From the NCBI RefSeq assembly GCF_022539665.2, contig NC_081340.1:8307357-8371356 (forward strand): a DNA stretch of 64,000 bases, in the 5' to 3' direction. Below, piece by piece: positions 37,303 through 48,400 of this stretch; the stretch's first letter is position 1, and each line of letters begins with the position of its first letter. Source of the DNA: Daphnia carinata. Its lineage: Eukaryota > Arthropoda > Branchiopoda > Diplostraca > Daphniidae. The translations under genes were made by a program, and so were the position numbers. The notes under the pieces were generated by a model. The model searched no databases, had not been told where the DNA came from, and saw only the letters and a program-made list of their open reading frames with translations.

Positions 37303-37732
37303 AAACTTACCATTGTTAACCCGTAAGACAACCAGCCATCACCTTGTTTTAATTTGCTTTTTGCATATGTGTCTTCCTGTGCGAGGGAAAACTAAAAAGT
37401 TGTGTCTTAAATTGAATTCGCCGCCCATTTTGAAATATGTGGCAACGTTGGTTGAGTTTTGTGAACCGCCATCAGTCGCCATTTGCTAGTTCATTGTCGT
37501 GTGTGAAACATGTGGTGTGCATCTGACGGGCGAAATATTGGACACATCAGGCAGAATTGGTAAAGTAATACTTCAGTGAATGTTTCGTCAAGAAAACATT
37601 GTTAACCAAAGACATTGATTCTAATTCTAACAAAAACATTGTTTCACAAGAAACTTTAATTTGAGAATACCTAACGATATTTGAAACTCCTTTTCAAATT
37701 ACAAAATGAATGGTACGTTATTAAGAAGAAAC
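37303..37732 (+). repeat. Dispersed block A, copy 1 (copy 2 at 57333-57790)
   Basis: Shared landmarks in order: AACTTACCATTGT, AAGACAACCAGCCATC, GCATCTGACGGGCGAAATAT, GAATGTTTCG, AATACCTAACGATATTTG and AATGGTACGTTATTAAGAAG. The copy ends exactly at the first unit of satellite array 2. Confidence 0.85.
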
Positions 37733-38740
37733 TAGATAATTATATATGACTTAGATTTGAAATTTGAAAAAATCACGAGTATGCAATTTGTTTTTATATA
37801 GAACTTCATGTTTTTTAAGTTATTTCAATTTTAATTGTAGGTACGATAGAAATTTAAGGCCCGATTCCAGATGTCTAATTAAAAAGTTAATATTCATAAA
37901 ACTTGATAACTATATATGATTTAGATGCTAAATTTGACAAAAATCACGAATATGAAATTTGTTTTTATATAGACTTCATGATTTTTGAGTTTTTTCAAAT
38001 ATAAAAGTAGGTACGATAGAAATTTAAGGCCCGATTCCAGATGCCTACTTAAAAAGTTAGTATTCATAAAACTTGATAACTATATATGATTTAAATGCTA
38101 AATTTAACAAGAATCACGAATATGAAATTTGTTTTTATCTAGACTTCATGGTTTTTGAGCTATTTCAATTTTAATTGTAGGTGCGATAGAAATTTAGGGC
38201 TTTAAGCCCGACAAAAGAGCACGCTCGAGTTTTACCTAAAAAGTTTCATAAAACTAGATAGGTATATATGACTTAGATGCTAAATTTAACAAGAATCTCG
38301 AATATGAAATTTGTTTTGATGTAGACTTCATGGTTTTCAGTTATTTCGAATATGTAAGTAGGTACGATAGAAATTTCAGGCCCGACAAAACACCAAGCCC
38401 GATTTTTACTTAAATCGTTAATATCAATAAAACTAGACAACTATATATGATTTAGATGTTAAATTTAACAAGAATCACGAATATGAAATTTGTTTTATGT
38501 AGACTTTATGGCTTTTCAGTTATTTTAAATTTTGTCTAGGTACGATAGAAATTTAAGGCCGGATTCTGACTTTTACTTTAAAAAATTAATATCAATGAAT
38601 CTAGATAATTATACATGATTTAGATTTGAAATTTTACAAGAATCACGAATATGGATTTTGTTTTTCCGTAGTTTATTGTTTTTGAGTAATTTAAAATATA
38701 AAAGTTGGTAGGATAGAAATCCCGTGGCGCCAGTACGTCG
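37731..38740 (+). repeat. Satellite array 2 (~180-base unit)
   Basis: Six units, with the landmark ACTAGATAACTATATATGA or close variants at 37731, 37901, 38071, 38253, 38432 and 38600 (spacing 168-182). Each unit has an AATCACGAATATGAAATTTG block and GGTACGATAGAAATTTAAGG followed by CCCGA. Orientation is opposite to array 1 and the same as array 3. Confidence 0.88.
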
Positions 38741-39820
38741 GCGGGCCACTATGTATCGGCAGACCAGTGCAGTTCGGCATGACAGTCGTGTAAGAACAGC
38801 GGGATCGGACAGTACGTTGCGGCTTGCAGGTGTGATGTGACGCAATTATGCCACGGCAGAAAGTTATAGCATGAACATATATTGGCAATATAACTACTTT
38901 TGTTTTCAGACTAGAACAAAAGGAGTAATCATAGACCACTAATGTTTCTAACAGTTTGAGTGTGAATGAAGAGAATAACAGAAGGAAGAACTGCCCCCAA
39001 AAATTCTCCATTACCTGCAGAAAAGATGTAAGGTCAGAACAGGTATTAATGAAATATAATATGTAGCAAGAATTTAGTTGTTCAAAAGGTCATTACCAGA
39101 AAGTTTCTTATGTTTTAGAAATTTATTGGTAAATAATTTTTATTTGGATAGAAATATCATTGGGTTGGAAGTGTGTTGGACAGAAGACGTTGACTGTTGA
39201 GACGTCGGTTGTTGCAGTGCTACCAACTTACTCCTGTAGTGCAAGCTTCAGGCAAAAAAGTATTTTTGATCAATTGGTTAATTGTAAATAAATTTTTTCT
39301 TATATAGTAGACCGTGGAATGTTGACCAGTTATCTGAGTGGAAATCTATGTGACAGCACCGAAATAGATCAAATAACTCCTAACTGTGAAAACACTGGTG
39401 AACACAATTAGAAAGAGAGATCAACATGGTAAAATAATTGAAGCTACCTTAAAGTCAGTTCACCTATTAAAACAAAATTTGTGCCAGGGATTGTTGAAAA
39501 CCTTCGATGTTACATTCCAGAAAATAGTAACAAACACATTTAGAGGTATTCAACCATTCAAATTCGTTATTCTTGAAGAACCAATTACGCATGAACTGAA
39601 TCCATTGAGAAAAGAAGTATTGGTGGCTGAATAAAAGACTGATAATGGAACAGGCTGTTACAAGTGGGGTAGTCTTTGATGTTTGTGATTACAAATTGTA
39701 TCAAGTTAATTGTCACTACATTTTTTTACTTTACAGGTGAAAAGTGTACAGAATCAAATTCAATTACAATAACATGTTGGTCTAATGCCATTTATCTAAT
39801 AAGATATAGTTGATATCTCT
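38741..39820. other. Non-coding repeat-derived stretch with block B copy 1
   Basis: No supported gene. Block B copy 1 occupies about 39270-39600 and pairs with 46265-46560. It contains an 82-codon open frame (39386-39634) which the second copy does not keep, so I do not call a gene. Confidence 0.5.
39270..39600 (+). repeat. Dispersed block B, copy 1 (copy 2 at 46265-46560)
   Basis: Shared pieces in order: GGAAATCTA-GTGACAG, AACACAATTAGAA, AAAATAATTGAAGC, CCAGGGATTGTT, and a final GTATTCA / GGATTCAGCA region. Both copies lie beside satellite arrays (after array 2 and before array 3). Confidence 0.75.
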
Positions 39821-40406
39821 TCACAGGTTGTCACATTTAGATGTTTCGTCAACGATGCAACTCTGCGTTCTTTTGGCGTTCTTCTCCATCACGCCGATAA
39901 ATGGCTTCTTCTGGAAAACCAACGTTGTCATCTCCGTTTCAGTTTTCTGGTTGACATCGACGGTAACTTGTTCTTTCGTCACCGTTTCTTCTTGATTGTT
40001 TTGTGTTTTTTCCTTGATAGTTTTCCTCGGCAAAGGTAAAAGTGACGACAAATCGGACAATCGCTTTGCCGGAAGAGGCGCTGCTGTCGCTTCGTTGACA
40101 GTGGATGGAGCTGAAACGATTGGATCGGATTGTTTTTGTACAATCACGACGGCAGCAAAGACAGGAAGGACAGATCTCGGAGCGGCCATGGGTTTATTAA
40201 TAACAGGAGGAGGTATAGGTAGAGTAACGTCATATTCTGTAGTCCGCACTTGCTTGGATAGTGATTGAAAAGTTGGTGCCCTTTTCATGGCTGCGAGTTC
40301 TTTGGCCAAAATAGTTGCCTTATCAAATTGCCTGGCAGTGTTGGTTTCCTCTAAACGCGACAACGTGACCTCCACCCGTTTTTCAACGGTTGGTGATTCA
40401 TCTATT
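39821..40406 (-). CDS. Hypothetical protein, 3' exon only
   Basis: An open frame of about 195 codons ends at 39821. Residues near the start read IDESPTVEKRVEV and TARQFDKATILAKELAAMK (helical); the middle is Pro/Ala-rich and the end Lys/Thr-rich. Not recognised. An upstream open piece around 40489-40590 (EEEIFGNNKPIRAKHLG, Ser/Arg-rich) looks like a preceding exon, but its possible donors are all phase 0 while the acceptor at 40407 needs phase 2, so the join fails. Either I have missed an exon or the gene is broken. It follows the ankyrin gene on the same strand. Confidence 0.4.
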
Positions 40407-40900
40407 CTAAAAACAAAAATTCATTCATTCATATTGCTTCAATATTTTTAAAAGGGCATACAAATGGGACGACGTTTACTCTTCTAGATGTCCTTGCTGA
40501 AGTGCTGGTCACTATTCCCAAATGTTTGGCTCTTATTGGCTTGTTGTTGCCAAAGATTTCTTCTTCAGGAGCTTGGGGATCTTAAGAAGGAGAAAGAAGA
40601 GCAAAATTGGTTGGTGTCACACCCTTCAAAACAACTGCAGGTACACATAGTTTAACGTGATTATTATTATCCAGTGGGCATCATTGGCAGTGACAACTAC
40701 CGGAGAGTCATCTGACATTGAAATGGGATGCTGGACTATCATGTTGCCAGGGAAATTAGAAGGTTGAGTCTGTCGACAGGATAACACTTGATACTGACAT
40801 ATTAACATTTTTACATTAGAAATTTAACCCTTTTTCCCAGCGAATGCTTCAGCAGGTGTAGACTAACTCTTATCTTTCTCTAGTTTTAGACATGTATGTG

Positions 40901-43007
40901 TTAGTTCTGTTGAACGAAAATGATTCCAGCAAGCGATACAAGGAATAGGAGAATCAAACTGAGTCTGCTGAAGGAAAGGTATTGGTCAAACGAATATTCA
41001 CGATCAGGCGGGATTTCAAATCTTTGTTCATTTAGCTGGTAATGAGCACGTCGTTGGCGTAATTCGTTTTCTTTTACAGCAATCTGAACAGAACAAATTG
41101 ACAATCATTTACGTGATTGTTAGACGTGCATGAAATGTTGTACTATTGTTTTGATCGGGGGTTCCGTTTGATTGATGAACTCTGCCAATATTTTCCTTTC
41201 GTAAGGTGCGTGCCTTGCGATGTAATTGACTTCCCCTTCGTTATTCGCGTCGTCGTTGCGTAATTTGCCGTTCGTCTCTGTGATAGAGCAATTGACTCTT
41301 TGTTAAAAAAGAAACAATCGTGTGTGTTGTGGCACATTTCGAAGGATTCTGGACAACGTAGACAACACGTAGCTTTGCATTATTTCTTTGCTAGAAAACT
41401 GAATCGCAGTGCGTAGTACAAGAAATGTATCACATAACAAGAAAAAATCATTTCAACCCACCAACAGACAAGTCGTGGCCAATTGGCTGTTCAGGATCGA
41501 GAGTAGCGTTCAATCTTTGAAGTCGAATGTCTAAAAGTAAGCGCAAATCGGGTGGCACATCCGGCCACGAGTCCATCAGATGAGTCGCTGTTCGCTTATG
41601 GCTGTCCTCGATATTGACGTCCACATTTTCATGTTTGAGCAGTTGAATAATCGCAGTTTCCGATTTAGCGTCGATCGCTAAGTGAAGAGCCGTAAATCCC
41701 CCTGTTTTCTCTTTGGAGTTTAAATCAATTGTTCTTTCTAGGATCGCGTTGAAAACAGGCTGTGGAATGTCGCGCCACTGGGCAGCATAATGAAGTGGGA
41801 CGAAATGTTTTTTGTTCTTGATGTCCAGGCTGACGTCCGCATGTTCCAGTAGACACGTCGTTGCAATGATCGATTGTTTTTCCAGTGCGAAATGAAGAGC
41901 CGTAGCTTCTTCTACTTTCTCAACGACGTTTACATTAGCTGATTTTCGGAGAATATTTCTGAATAGATCGACTGGAATGTCTTGCCATTCGGTCGCGTAA
42001 TGCAGAGCTGTTTTACCGTGGCCATCGCCAACGTTGACGTCCACAAGTTGGCCATTCTGACCGTTTCCACAGCTCAAAAGTTCTCTCGTGGCAGTAAGTG
42101 ATCTCTTGCGCACTGCCAAATGCAGAGCAGTTCTTCCCAATATTGTCTTTGCGTTAACGTCTGAAGATTTCTGAAAAATCTTCTGGAGCAAATCAGCTGG
42201 AACATTGCTCCATGCTGCAGCCTGATGAAGTGCTGTCCAGCTTCGTTGTTCCTTCAGGTTCACGTCCACTTTGCAACATTCCAGCAATTCCTCAGCGGCA
42301 GTTTTTGATTTCTTCATTAACGCTAAATGGAGAGCTGTATTTCCGTTGCCTTTGTCGCGAGCGTTAACATCCGCTTCTTTATCCAACAGCAATTTGATCT
42401 TCTTCGCCGATCCTTCGTTGGCCGCCCAGTGGAGTGCAGTATAACCGTATGCGTCGAATGCGCCGATGTTAGCCCTCGTTGTTCGTCGTACAATTTGCTC
42501 AAAAATCCTTATTCCGCATTTGGATTTTGCGGCCAGGTGCAGCGGCATTTCGTCCGAAGAATTGACCGTATTGAGATCTTCATTTGTGTTGTGTTCGAGA
42601 ATCATTTTTACCATGTCCCATTTGGATCCGTACAAGGCCAAATGCAAGGCCGTGTCGTTCATTGCATTAGTGCCTCTAAAATCAATTGTTTCGGGAGACA
42701 AAGTGTCCGGTGTTTCGTTCAAGTTTTCATCGACGTACTGGAGCCTGATGAATAGGACGTTGCGATGGAATTGATTGTCTGGTAACGTAGCTCCTTTTTT
42801 CATTAGATAGTTACGAAAATCATGTCTGGAAAACGCGCTGGCCCATTCGAGACGAGTGTAACCCTGATAGTCTCTTGCGTTCACAGATTCATTTGTAATT
42901 CTCTCTAAGACATCATGACAGTCCCCGATGGTTTTGTTCTGCATGAGGACGGCTGCAAACTCGAATATGTCGTCATCGGCAGCCTGTCGGATTGGATCAG
43001 CATCCAT
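40901..43007 (-). CDS. Ankyrin-repeat protein with C-terminal membrane anchor
   Basis: Three exons (43007-41462, 41277-41144, 41083-40901) join in frame to 620 residues. The long first exon holds about ten ankyrin-type repeats: TALHLALYG, MPLHLAAKS, TALHWAANEG, TALHLALMKK, TALHQAAAW, TALHLAVRK, TALHYATEW, TALHFALEKQ, VPLHYAAQW, TALHLAIDAK. Repeats alternate in type: every second one has a W-x-[DN]-[IV]-P insert (WSNVPADL, WQDIPVDL, WRDIPQPV, WPDVPPDL), suggesting a two-repeat unit that was duplicated. Exon 2 (phase 1 join) is hydrophilic. Exon 3 ends with SRLSLILLFLVSLAGIIFVQ, a single hydrophobic segment at the very C-terminus, so this is a predicted tail-anchored protein facing the cytosol. 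No partner or process can be named. Confidence 0.82.
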
Positions 43008-44694
43008 TTTCCAGTAACGTTCTTGGTACAGTTGTGCCGTAAATTGATCTCCCAGTGCTGATTTATGATGATCAACAATTTCAAATGATTTGGGTTGCTT
43101 TTGTTCCCCGGATTTCCAGCTTAGTGTTACAATAATAACAGTGCAGAGGCAGTAGCAAAGATCAACTCAAAATCTGTTTCGGATAACAAAAACACGTACT
43201 CAGTTAATTATCACGAAATTCTTTAATCTATGAAATGACGTCATGAAATGCCATTCGCATGACATCACAACCAAATTTTCATTGCGCAATTCTTATCAAA
43301 GCCGACAATCTAATGGAATGGGGGTGTCGGTCACTAACATTGGACGTCAACGGTTAGTTCCTCTCACACAGTCATACATACAAGAGTATTTAATTATTAA
43401 TCCCCACAAAGTGCAATGGGCAAGTAAGACAATTGTAATTTTTCTTATAGCTCTTGTTATCAAAAAATGAATTGAATGCTTAAACTTACCTTTTACCTTC
43501 TCGGCAAATAGATTCACGTCGTTTTCACGGATGTTCTTGATTCGATACTTGAAATGACTGAAATGTCGTCACTACCCTCTGTGGATAGACGATAAATGTT
43601 CAGAATTCATCTGATTGTCAGGTCGCGATATCACCTACTGATAATCATAATCAGTCTAAATGTACTGTCCGCTTAAAGTTACCAGCCTGTTCCGTTTGAA
43701 CGTCTGTAACATCCTCGCGTTTGGATAGTTTTTCTGTGTTTTGACTTTTATTACGTTGTTTTTTAATCTTACAGGAACCGTTGTGCTATAATGATTTGAT
43801 TTGTCTTGAATTTGAGAATGAATATTTGTGCAATTCTTTTTCCAAATGTCATGTTTTGTCGTTTGTTTTTCATCCCAGACCAAGTTTCCGGTCAGACTGT
43901 TAACGAGAAAGTCGTCAACAGTAAAGATGATGTGCTTGCTTCCGGGCCCAAATATACATTTCCGTTCAACACTCACTGTCCAGAGATTACAAGGATTCGG
44001 TAATCTGATCCTTTATTATGTTCGTCAGTGGCCAATTGCTGATATGCCATCCTAATATCTTGATCTCACAATGGCGGCCTTAAGTTGTCATTTGTTTCGA
44101 TGATGTTGAATTCGGGTTGGAATAAACAGACGTTCCTATAGTAATTTAATTACCACAACCGATGGTCAGGAACATCTAAAACTTGGAAAGGTGGGTAATA
44201 GCAGGGATGGCGTCCCAGTACGCTTTGGCCAATTTATTACTACTAAACGGAAAATTTACAACTACTAAACGATTATTACGTTACAGCTTAAAAGTTACAA
44301 CACATTTTATTTTCTATTCTTGCTAGTTAACCGCCATTGTTTGTCTGCAAAGCAGTTTCCACGAATAAATAAACCTCGATGAGTCAGGTAAACTTGTTTA
44401 GCATTTGAAACCAGTTCAGCTAAATCATTAAATACTATGTTTCATGTGAAAGATTTATTATACTAGTTTCATCCAAATGTTTTACGTTCTAAAATGCCAT
44501 TAATTGACGGCTGTTTAAGAAAGGTTGGGAATGGCAGGGTTGCTTAGCAACGATGATTTTGGTTTTTTTTTCGTCTGAAAATCAGTCTAACTGAAAAGTA
44601 CGTGCAAAAACTCTTTTGTCTTGACAATGTTTAAGACAATCCATATATTTTGCCGTTGATCTAATCATCAAGCCAAAATTCGTAGCAGAAAAAG
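43008..44694. other. Gap between the ankyrin gene and the DNAAF5 wreck
   Basis: 1.7 kb without a supported gene. A GGTAAGTTTAAG donor-like site on the minus strand near 43485-43497 could end a 5' UTR exon of the ankyrin gene. A 106-codon minus frame (43656-43976) has no recognisable family. Confidence 0.45.
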
Positions 44695-46135
44695 ATGGAA
44701 ATTGAAAAGGATGTAGTCTTCAAACAACTTGAAAGCGAAGACAAATCGACAAGACGAGCAGCTTTGCTTGATCTCACGAAACGAGCAGAAAAACGACAAA
44801 TCGACAAACAATTACTGTATGATCTGTTTGATCCACTTATTAAAGTCGCATCCAGTGGTAAAGTTGACAGGCTGAGAGACTCTGCTTCCGTAATTCTACA
44901 CGCGCTCACTACCCATGGAAGCATTAGTAGCACACAATTTCATGCCATATTCAATGTTTCTGTTGATCGCTTTGAGGTGGAGCCCTCTGAAGAAATTCGC
45001 TTGACATTTGCCAGAGTCAATCTTGCAGCCATACTCAACCAAAGTGTACAGCCAATCTACCTTGAAAATTTGGATAAGTTGATGCAGTTGGTAAAACTGA
45101 TAGTCAGGGATCGCTTTGGAGAAGTTGTCAAAGAAGCCTGTGAAATCATTGTAGCATTGTCTGTAAGAAACAAGTATTTTAGATTGCAAGCTGATTTTCT
45201 TGTTGAACCACTCATGCAAAATGTCAGAAGTCAACCAATGAAAGTATGATTAATGAGTATTAAAGCTCTTGAGCCTGTGATGATTTACTCACCTCATACT
45301 ATTCCAAATATTGCACCTCAACTGGAAATATTCTGGTCTGAGAGCAGCCCGGTGGTAAAACGTGCTATGGCTCGCACTATTGGCAAAGTTTCACTTGTAA
45401 TTGAACCAGACGATCAAAATTTCCACCTTTTGTTTCCTCTGATTCTTCTGGGGAGGTGCAACGAATTTAACAAATTCAGCGAAGAAGCCGAAAGCATCTG
45501 CGAGGCGCTAACAAATCAACCAGGTTAGTATTTCATCAGACCAAAATAAATTTTTTTTTCACGAAAATGTGTATGATTAAACGCATTTTTGGTTTCTTCA
45601 CAGAATTTCATCGTCGATTTGCGAAATGTTTCAGCAAACTGATATCTAAATTACTTGCAGACACCGAAAATTGGAATAACGATCTCAGAATTCAGTCAGC
45701 TCAACTCATTTACCAATTCGTACGTGAAGTACCGGATAGGAAATTCGAACTGTGTACGATTATGGAAATCCTAACATTTCATTCGAGCCGTAACCAAGCG
45801 CCTTTTCGCAATTGGGTAACACGGGATTTCTAAAATGGTTTCAGATATTGACAACATCAACTCTTGGATCGTACCTTGTGTTACCTCGGGCACGCATATC
45901 AGCTCTTCTTATTGGTGAAACGTGCGCATTGAAAGCCCTTTCATGGCTTTTCGACCAAAAGCAAGAAGAAACTGATATCACTGACACATCAGGCTTAACC
46001 ATATACAGTCATATTGTTCATGGATTCCTCAATGCAGTACAGTCCGATTATCCTGCGCATACTTTAGAGCTTTGCGTTCAATTTCCCAAAATAATCCAAA
46101 TTTCTTTTCCAGATGTGTTTTGGAAATAATTATGG
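44695..46135 (+). pseudogene. DNAAF5: DNAAF5 (HEATR2) dynein-arm assembly factor, broken and truncated
   Basis: HEAT-repeat sequence begins at ATG 44695 (MEIEKDVVFKQLESEDKSTR) and follows DNAAF5 order: LRLTFARVNLAA-like, VKEACEIIVAL, FLVEPLMQNVRSQPMKV, VVKRAMARTIGKV, FAKCFSKLISKLLADTENW, LRIQSAQLIYQFV. Lesions: a TGA at 45247-45249 falls right after MKV, where the family has KVR (a single C-to-T change of CGA would do this); the frame continues immediately after. An intron at about 45524-45603 is intact. A frame change at about 45811-45833 is needed to continue into NTGFLKWFQILTTSTLG. Homology fades at about 46135, where repeats begin, so roughly the C-terminal half is gone. DNAAF5 assembles dynein arms of motile cilia and flagella. 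Confidence 0.78.
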
Positions 46136-46264
46136 GGATGCGACGAGATGACGTTGCAAACAAGTGCCAAACGGTGATTGCCAGAAAGTTTGTATTTATT
46201 TCTTGCTTACTCCGAAAGTACTACTAAAGAGTGAGCCTTAGGCACAGAGGTATTTTTTATGAAG

Positions 46265-46560
46265 TGGTAAATTGTAGATTAATTTTTATTCATGTTTTGA
46301 GATTGTAGATCGTGAAATACTGACCAGAATTCTGATAGTGGAAATCTACGTGACAGTGCTTAAATAGGAACAATAACATGAAACTGTGAAAACATTTATG
46401 AACACAATTAGAAGGAGAGGTAAACTTGGGAAAATAATTGAAGCCACCTTAAATTAATAAAATTGAAATTGTACCAGGGATTGTTAAAAGATTTCAATAT
46501 GACATTCCTGAAAATTGTAAGAAATATCAGTAGACGGATTCAGCAAATCAAATTCATTAT
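46265..46560 (+). repeat. Dispersed block B, copy 2
   Basis: Partner of 39270-39600, with more indels. It lies between the truncated DNAAF5 end and satellite array 3, so its arrival may have caused the truncation. Confidence 0.7.
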
Positions 46561-47044
46561 CTACGCTGACCTAAATTTCAACAACGTTGTTCACCATACA
46601 CATTTATAAATCAGACAGCAGAATGAGGATTAAAGTTTCATGCCTTGCAAACAAGCAAATTAGTTGTCTTATGCTGACTCAGACTCATTGGAACTGGATT
46701 TAACTTCAGCAAAGGCAAAAAAACTTACAGTGGACAGAAACTTTGACGAAGCAGACGATAGCAATAAGGAATCTCCTACTGTCTGTTGCGACAACAATAT
46801 TACGTTTAGCAATCCAGTATAATAGGTGAAGTGATATTTAAACCAATAGGAGAGTCAAACGTGCTTCACCTAAATTTTTCAAACAAAATAGAAAGCAACA
46901 GTAAGTTTTGTGACTTTAACAATCCCAGTAATCGAAACACTCTGCCAACAACTTCTTGTTTTACATCCTCAGCATTGGAAATATCCTGTTTAAGCCTATG
47001 GATTCATTTCTCTAGTTACCAAATGAAACTGTAAGGCCCAATTT

Positions 47045-48400
47045 CTATTTATTTTCCTATTAAAAAATAATAACCTTAAATCTAGATAACTATATACGAT
47101 TTAGATTCGTATATAGGTAACGTAGGTTCGATAGAAAATATAAGCCCGACTTTTCCCTTAAAATAAATAATATCAATACAACTAGATAACTATATATGAC
47201 TAAGATACTAAATTTAACAAGATTCACGAATGTGAAATTTGTTTTTTTGTAAACTTCATGGTTTTCTAGTTATTTCAAATACAAAAGTAGGTACGCTAGA
47301 AAAGTAAGGCCCGACAAAACGACAAGCCCGACTTTTACAAAAAACATTAATATTAATCAAACTAGATAACTATATATGACTTAGATGCTAAATTTAACAA
47401 GAATCACGAATGTGAAATTTGTTTTTATGTAAACTTCATGGTTCTTTAGTTATTTCAAATGTAAAAGTAGGTACGCTAGAAATTTAAGGCCCGACAAAAC
47501 AACAAGCCCAATTTTTTACCAAAAAAATTAATATTAATCAAACTAGATAACTATATATGATTTAGATGCTAAATTTACCAAGAATCACGAATATGCAATT
47601 TGTTTTTATGTAAACTTCATGGTTCTTTAGTTAATTCAAATAACAAAAGTAGGTACGCTAGAAATGTAAGGCCCGACAAAACGACAAGCCTGACTTTTAC
47701 CAAAAAAATTAATATCAATAAGACTAGATAACTATACATGAGTTAGATGCAAAATTTAACAAAAATCACGAATGTGAAATTTGTTTTTATGTAGACTTCG
47801 TGGTTTTATAGTTATTTCAAATATAAAAGTAGGTACGCTAGAAATTTAAGGCCCGACAAAACAACAAGCCCTACTTTTACTAAAAAAATTTATATTAATC
47901 AAACTAGATAACTATATATGACTTAGATGCTACATTTAACAAGAATCACGAATGTGAAATTTTTTTTAATGTAAACTTCATGGTTCTTTAGTTATTTCAA
48001 ATATAAAAGTAGGTACGCTAGAAATTTAAGGCCCGACAAAACAACAAGCCCGATTTAAAAAAAAAAAATTTATATTAATCAAACTAGATAACTATACATG
48101 ACTTAGATGCTAAATTTAACAAGAATCACGAATATGCAATTTGTTTTTATGTAGACTTCATGGTTTTTTAGTTATTTCAAATAACAAAAGTAGGTACGCT
48201 AGAAATGTTAGGCCCGACAAAACGACAAGCCTGACTCTTACCTAAATAATTATTATCATTAAAGCTAGATAACTATGTATGATTTAGATTGTTAATTTAA
48301 CAAGAATCATGAAAATGAAGTTTGTTTTTACGTAGAGCTTAAGGTTTTTGAGTTATTTAAAATACAAAAGTAGGCACGATAGAAATTTAAGGCCCGATTC
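47045..48400 (+). repeat. Satellite array 3 (~180-base unit), most regular copy
   Basis: Seven landmark positions (ACTAGATAACTATATATGA and variants) at 47181, 47361, 47542, 47723, 47903, 48083 and 48263: spacing is 180, 181, 181, 180, 180, 180. Units are much more alike than in arrays 1 and 2, with GTAGGTACGCTAGAAATTTA and AAGGCCCGACAAAAC in most, implying recent amplification or homogenisation. Confidence 0.93.

Noticed and set aside
39386-39634. 82-codon frame in block B copy 1 as a gene
   Set aside because: The second copy at 46.3-46.6 kb does not keep the frame, so coding constraint is not supported.
43656-43976. 106-codon minus-strand frame
   Set aside because: Composition is plausible but there is no family resemblance or neighbouring exon; could be chance in AT-rich DNA.
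47045-48400. Regular repeats as a possible CRISPR array
   Set aside because: The period is ~180 with no unique spacers, the whole unit repeats, and the genome is eukaryotic. It is satellite DNA.
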